A DNA stretch of 64,000 nucleotides, taken from Bradyrhizobium sp. AUGA SZCCT0283. GTDB lineage: Bacteria; Pseudomonadota; Alphaproteobacteria; Rhizobiales; Xanthobacteraceae. The notes under the pieces are model-generated. The model saw only the letters and a program-made list of their open reading frames with translations. It did not search any database and was not told where the DNA came from. The translations under genes were made by a program, and so were the position numbers. Of this stretch, positions 62,320 through 64,000 are shown piece after piece (position 1 is the stretch's first letter; each line of letters opens with the position of its first letter). Location of the stretch: the NCBI RefSeq assembly GCF_018130385.1, contig NZ_JAFCLU010000018.1:1-64000 (forward strand). The letters run 5' to 3'.

Positions 62320-63159
62320 ATGGCCGCCCCCTCCGCTCGATACGACCTCACGGGACGCACCGCGCTCGTCACCGGCGCCGGAGGCTTGCTGGGACGTCAG
62401 CATGTCGCCGCCCTGGTCGACGCCGGCGCGCGCGTGGTGGTCAGCGACATCGGACTGGCGCAGGCTGATGCGACCATTGCTGCCGTGAAGGAACTCGCGC
62501 CCGCCGCCGATCTCGTCCCGGTCGTGATTGACGTGACGTCGCAGGCATCGGTCGGCGCGGCCGGCGAGGATCTCGCGGGGCGCGGCATCGCCGTCGACAT
62601 CCTCGTCAACAACGCCGCGATCGATCCCAAGGTCACCTCGACGCCGGGCGTGATGCATTCGTCACGCTTCGAGGCCTTTCCGATTCCGCAGTGGCAGACG
62701 GAAATCGCGGTGGGATTGACCGGCGCGATGCTGTGCTCGCAGGTCTTTGGCGGCGCCATGGCCAGGCGCGGCCGCGGCGTGATCCTCAACATCGCATCCG
62801 ATCTTGGCGTGATCGCGCCGGATCAGCGGCTCTACCGGCAGCCCAACATCACGCGGGATGAAGAGCAGCCGGTCAAACCCGTGACCTACTCCGTGATCAA
62901 GCACGGCCTGATCGGTTTGACGAAATACCTCGCGACCTACTGGGCGGACCAGGGCGTTCGCGTCAACGCGATTTCGCCGGGCGGCGTTTTCAACAACCAG
63001 GACCCCGCTTTCGTCGAACGATTGACGCGGCTGATCCCGATGGGGCGGATGGCCCGGGTCGACGAATATTGCGCAGCCGTTCAGTTCCTCTGCTCGGACG
63101 CATCGAGTTACATGACCGGCCAGAACATGGTCATGGACGGCGGCCGGAGCGTATGGTAA
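62320..63159 (+). CDS. short-chain dehydrogenase/reductase (PtmA-like)
   Basis: This 279-aa SDR has VTGAGGLLGRQHV, NNAAID, NIASDLG and the catalytic Tyr in VTYSVIKHGLIG (YxxxK), with an insertion (APDQRLYRQPNITRDEEQPVKP, in part) that recalls the PtmA flagellin-modification SDR. AGGAG precedes ATG 62320; a GTG at 62299 is the alternative. It overlaps no gene if the ATG is used (13 nt gap). Confidence 0.85.
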   Translation: MAAPSARYDLTGRTALVTGAGGLLGRQHVAALVDAGARVVVSDIGLAQADATIAAVKELAPAADLVPVVIDVTSQASVGAAGEDLAGRGIAVDILVNNAAIDPKVTSTPGVMHSSRFEAFPIPQWQTEIAVGLTGAMLCSQVFGGAMARRGRGVILNIASDLGVIAPDQRLYRQPNITRDEEQPVKPVTYSVIKHGLIGLTKYLATYWADQGVRVNAISPGGVFNNQDPAFVERLTRLIPMGRMARVDEYCAAVQFLCSDASSYMTGQNMVMDGGRSVW

Positions 63160-63213
63160 CCACCGCCCGTTCCCCTCATTTTCATGCAATGACGAGCCGG
63201 CGCAGCACCAACC

Positions 63214-64000
63214 ATGTTTAACGACAAGTCCATTCTGATTACCGGCGGCACGGGTTCGTTTGGGCGCAAATACGTCGGCAATCTCCTGAAGAACTTCAAG
63301 CCTCGCCGTCTCGTGATCTACTCGCGCGACGAGTTGAAGCAATACGAGATGCAGCAGGAGTTCGATCAATCGCCGATGCGCTATTTCATCGGCGACGTGC
63401 GCGACGGCGAGCGCCTGCGCACGGCCATGAAGGGCATCGACTTCGTGATTCATGCAGCGGCCCTGAAGCAGGTGCCCGCTGCCGAATACAATCCGATGGA
63501 ATGTATCAAGACCAATATCCACGGCGCCGAGAACGTCATTCAGGCGGCGCTGGAGGCCAACGTCGAGAAGGTCATCGCGCTGTCAACCGACAAGGCCGCG
63601 CAGCCCATCAACCTCTACGGCGCCACCAAACTCGCCTCCGACAAACTGTTCATCGCGGCGAACAACATGGCGGGCGGGCACCGGACGGCCTTCGGCGTCG
63701 TGCGCTACGGCAACGTGGTCGGTTCCCGCGGCTCGATCGTGCCGCTGTTCAACAAGCTGCTGGCGCAAGGCTGTGATCACCTGCCGATCACCGACCCCCG
63801 CATGACCCGGTTCTGGATAACGCTGCAGCAGGGCGTCGACTTCGTCAACAAGAGCTTCGAGCGCATGTCGGGCGGCGAGATCTTCGTTCCGATGATCCCG
63901 TCCGTGCGCATTCCCGATCTCGCAGCAGCCATGGCGCCGAACCTCCCGACCAAGGTGATCGGCATCCGTCCCGGCGAAAAGCTGCATGAGATCATGTGCC
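63214..64000 (+). CDS. pseB: UDP-GlcNAc 4,6-dehydratase (PseB-like), partial
   Basis: The gene starts at ATG 63214 and runs past the window end (262 codons visible). It reads SILITGGTGSFGRKYV (NAD motif), RRLVIYSRDELKQYEMQQEF, AALKQVPAAEYNP, STDKAAQPINLYGATKLASD and VRYGNVVGSRGSIVP. These are hallmarks of PseB/FlaA1-type inverting dehydratases that open the pseudaminic acid pathway. It follows the PtmA-like SDR after 54 nt. Confidence 0.93.
   Translation, partial: MFNDKSILITGGTGSFGRKYVGNLLKNFKPRRLVIYSRDELKQYEMQQEFDQSPMRYFIGDVRDGERLRTAMKGIDFVIHAAALKQVPAAEYNPMECIKTNIHGAENVIQAALEANVEKVIALSTDKAAQPINLYGATKLASDKLFIAANNMAGGHRTAFGVVRYGNVVGSRGSIVPLFNKLLAQGCDHLPITDPRMTRFWITLQQGVDFVNKSFERMSGGEIFVPMIPSVRIPDLAAAMAPNLPTKVIGIRPGEKLHEIMC

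Overview
The window is high-GC, tightly packed DNA that reads like an alphaproteobacterium of the Bradyrhizobium / Nitrobacteraceae group. The indications are branched-chain (HAAT-type) ABC transporters in several copies, protocatechuate and 4-hydroxybenzoate catabolism, dispersed palindromic repeats of the kind common in Bradyrhizobium, and many ATGA/GTGA gene overlaps. No rRNA, tRNA, CRISPR array, transposase or integrase was recognised. The assignment rests on gene content and recalled family sequences, not on a search.

Region 1 (1-9.7 kb): repeats and a 50-codon gene, a Baeyer-Villiger-type flavin monooxygenase, a decayed SnoaL-like gene, then the S-adenosylmethionine cycle genes ahcY and metK with clear hairpin terminators, and a methyltransferase-like protein with a small N-terminal helical region. 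A secreted TPR-caspase protein follows. A short MetE-type methyltransferase sits 20 nt behind a liv operon.

Region 2 (9.7-24.3 kb): liv system 1 (livKHMGF, minus strand); a LysR regulator divergent from pcaHG; an AraC regulator divergent from pobA; a small lipoprotein, purU and a HemD-like protein; several small ORFs; and an orphan tripartite-type (Bug) binding protein. The 9-mer ATTGTACAA lies both upstream of livK of system 1 and in the AraC-pobA gap, hinting at co-regulation of uptake and aromatic catabolism.

Region 3 (24.4-42.5 kb): fcl and gmd (GDP-fucose synthesis), liv system 2 (livKHMGF, plus strand), a Crp/Fnr-type regulator, and liv system 3, whose operon contains a long-chain acyl-CoA-synthetase-like gene between its ATPase and permease genes. 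An AGE-family sugar epimerase and a phenylacetate-CoA-ligase-like enzyme follow. Systems 1 and 3 look like uptake routes for aromatic or other carboxylic acids that are then CoA-activated or ring-cleaved; this is inference.

Region 4 (42.8-64 kb): a surface-glycan region with at least four transcription units. These are a five-gene minus-strand operon (methyltransferase, GT2, asparagine-synthetase-like amidotransferase, methyltransferase, membrane glycosyltransferase), partly of visibly lower GC; a three-gene set resembling WbpB/WbpD/WbpE (2,3-diacetamido sugar synthesis) next to a truncated acyltransferase; an epimerase and a polytopic membrane protein; and a plus-strand chain running off the end of the window. 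That chain is CBS-GHMP kinase, NeuB-SAF-TIM-barrel fusion, NeuA-like, SDR, TIM barrel, SDR, SDR, PseB-like dehydratase. It looks like a pathway for an unusual nonulosonic-acid-like sugar and is the best candidate here for an undescribed system.
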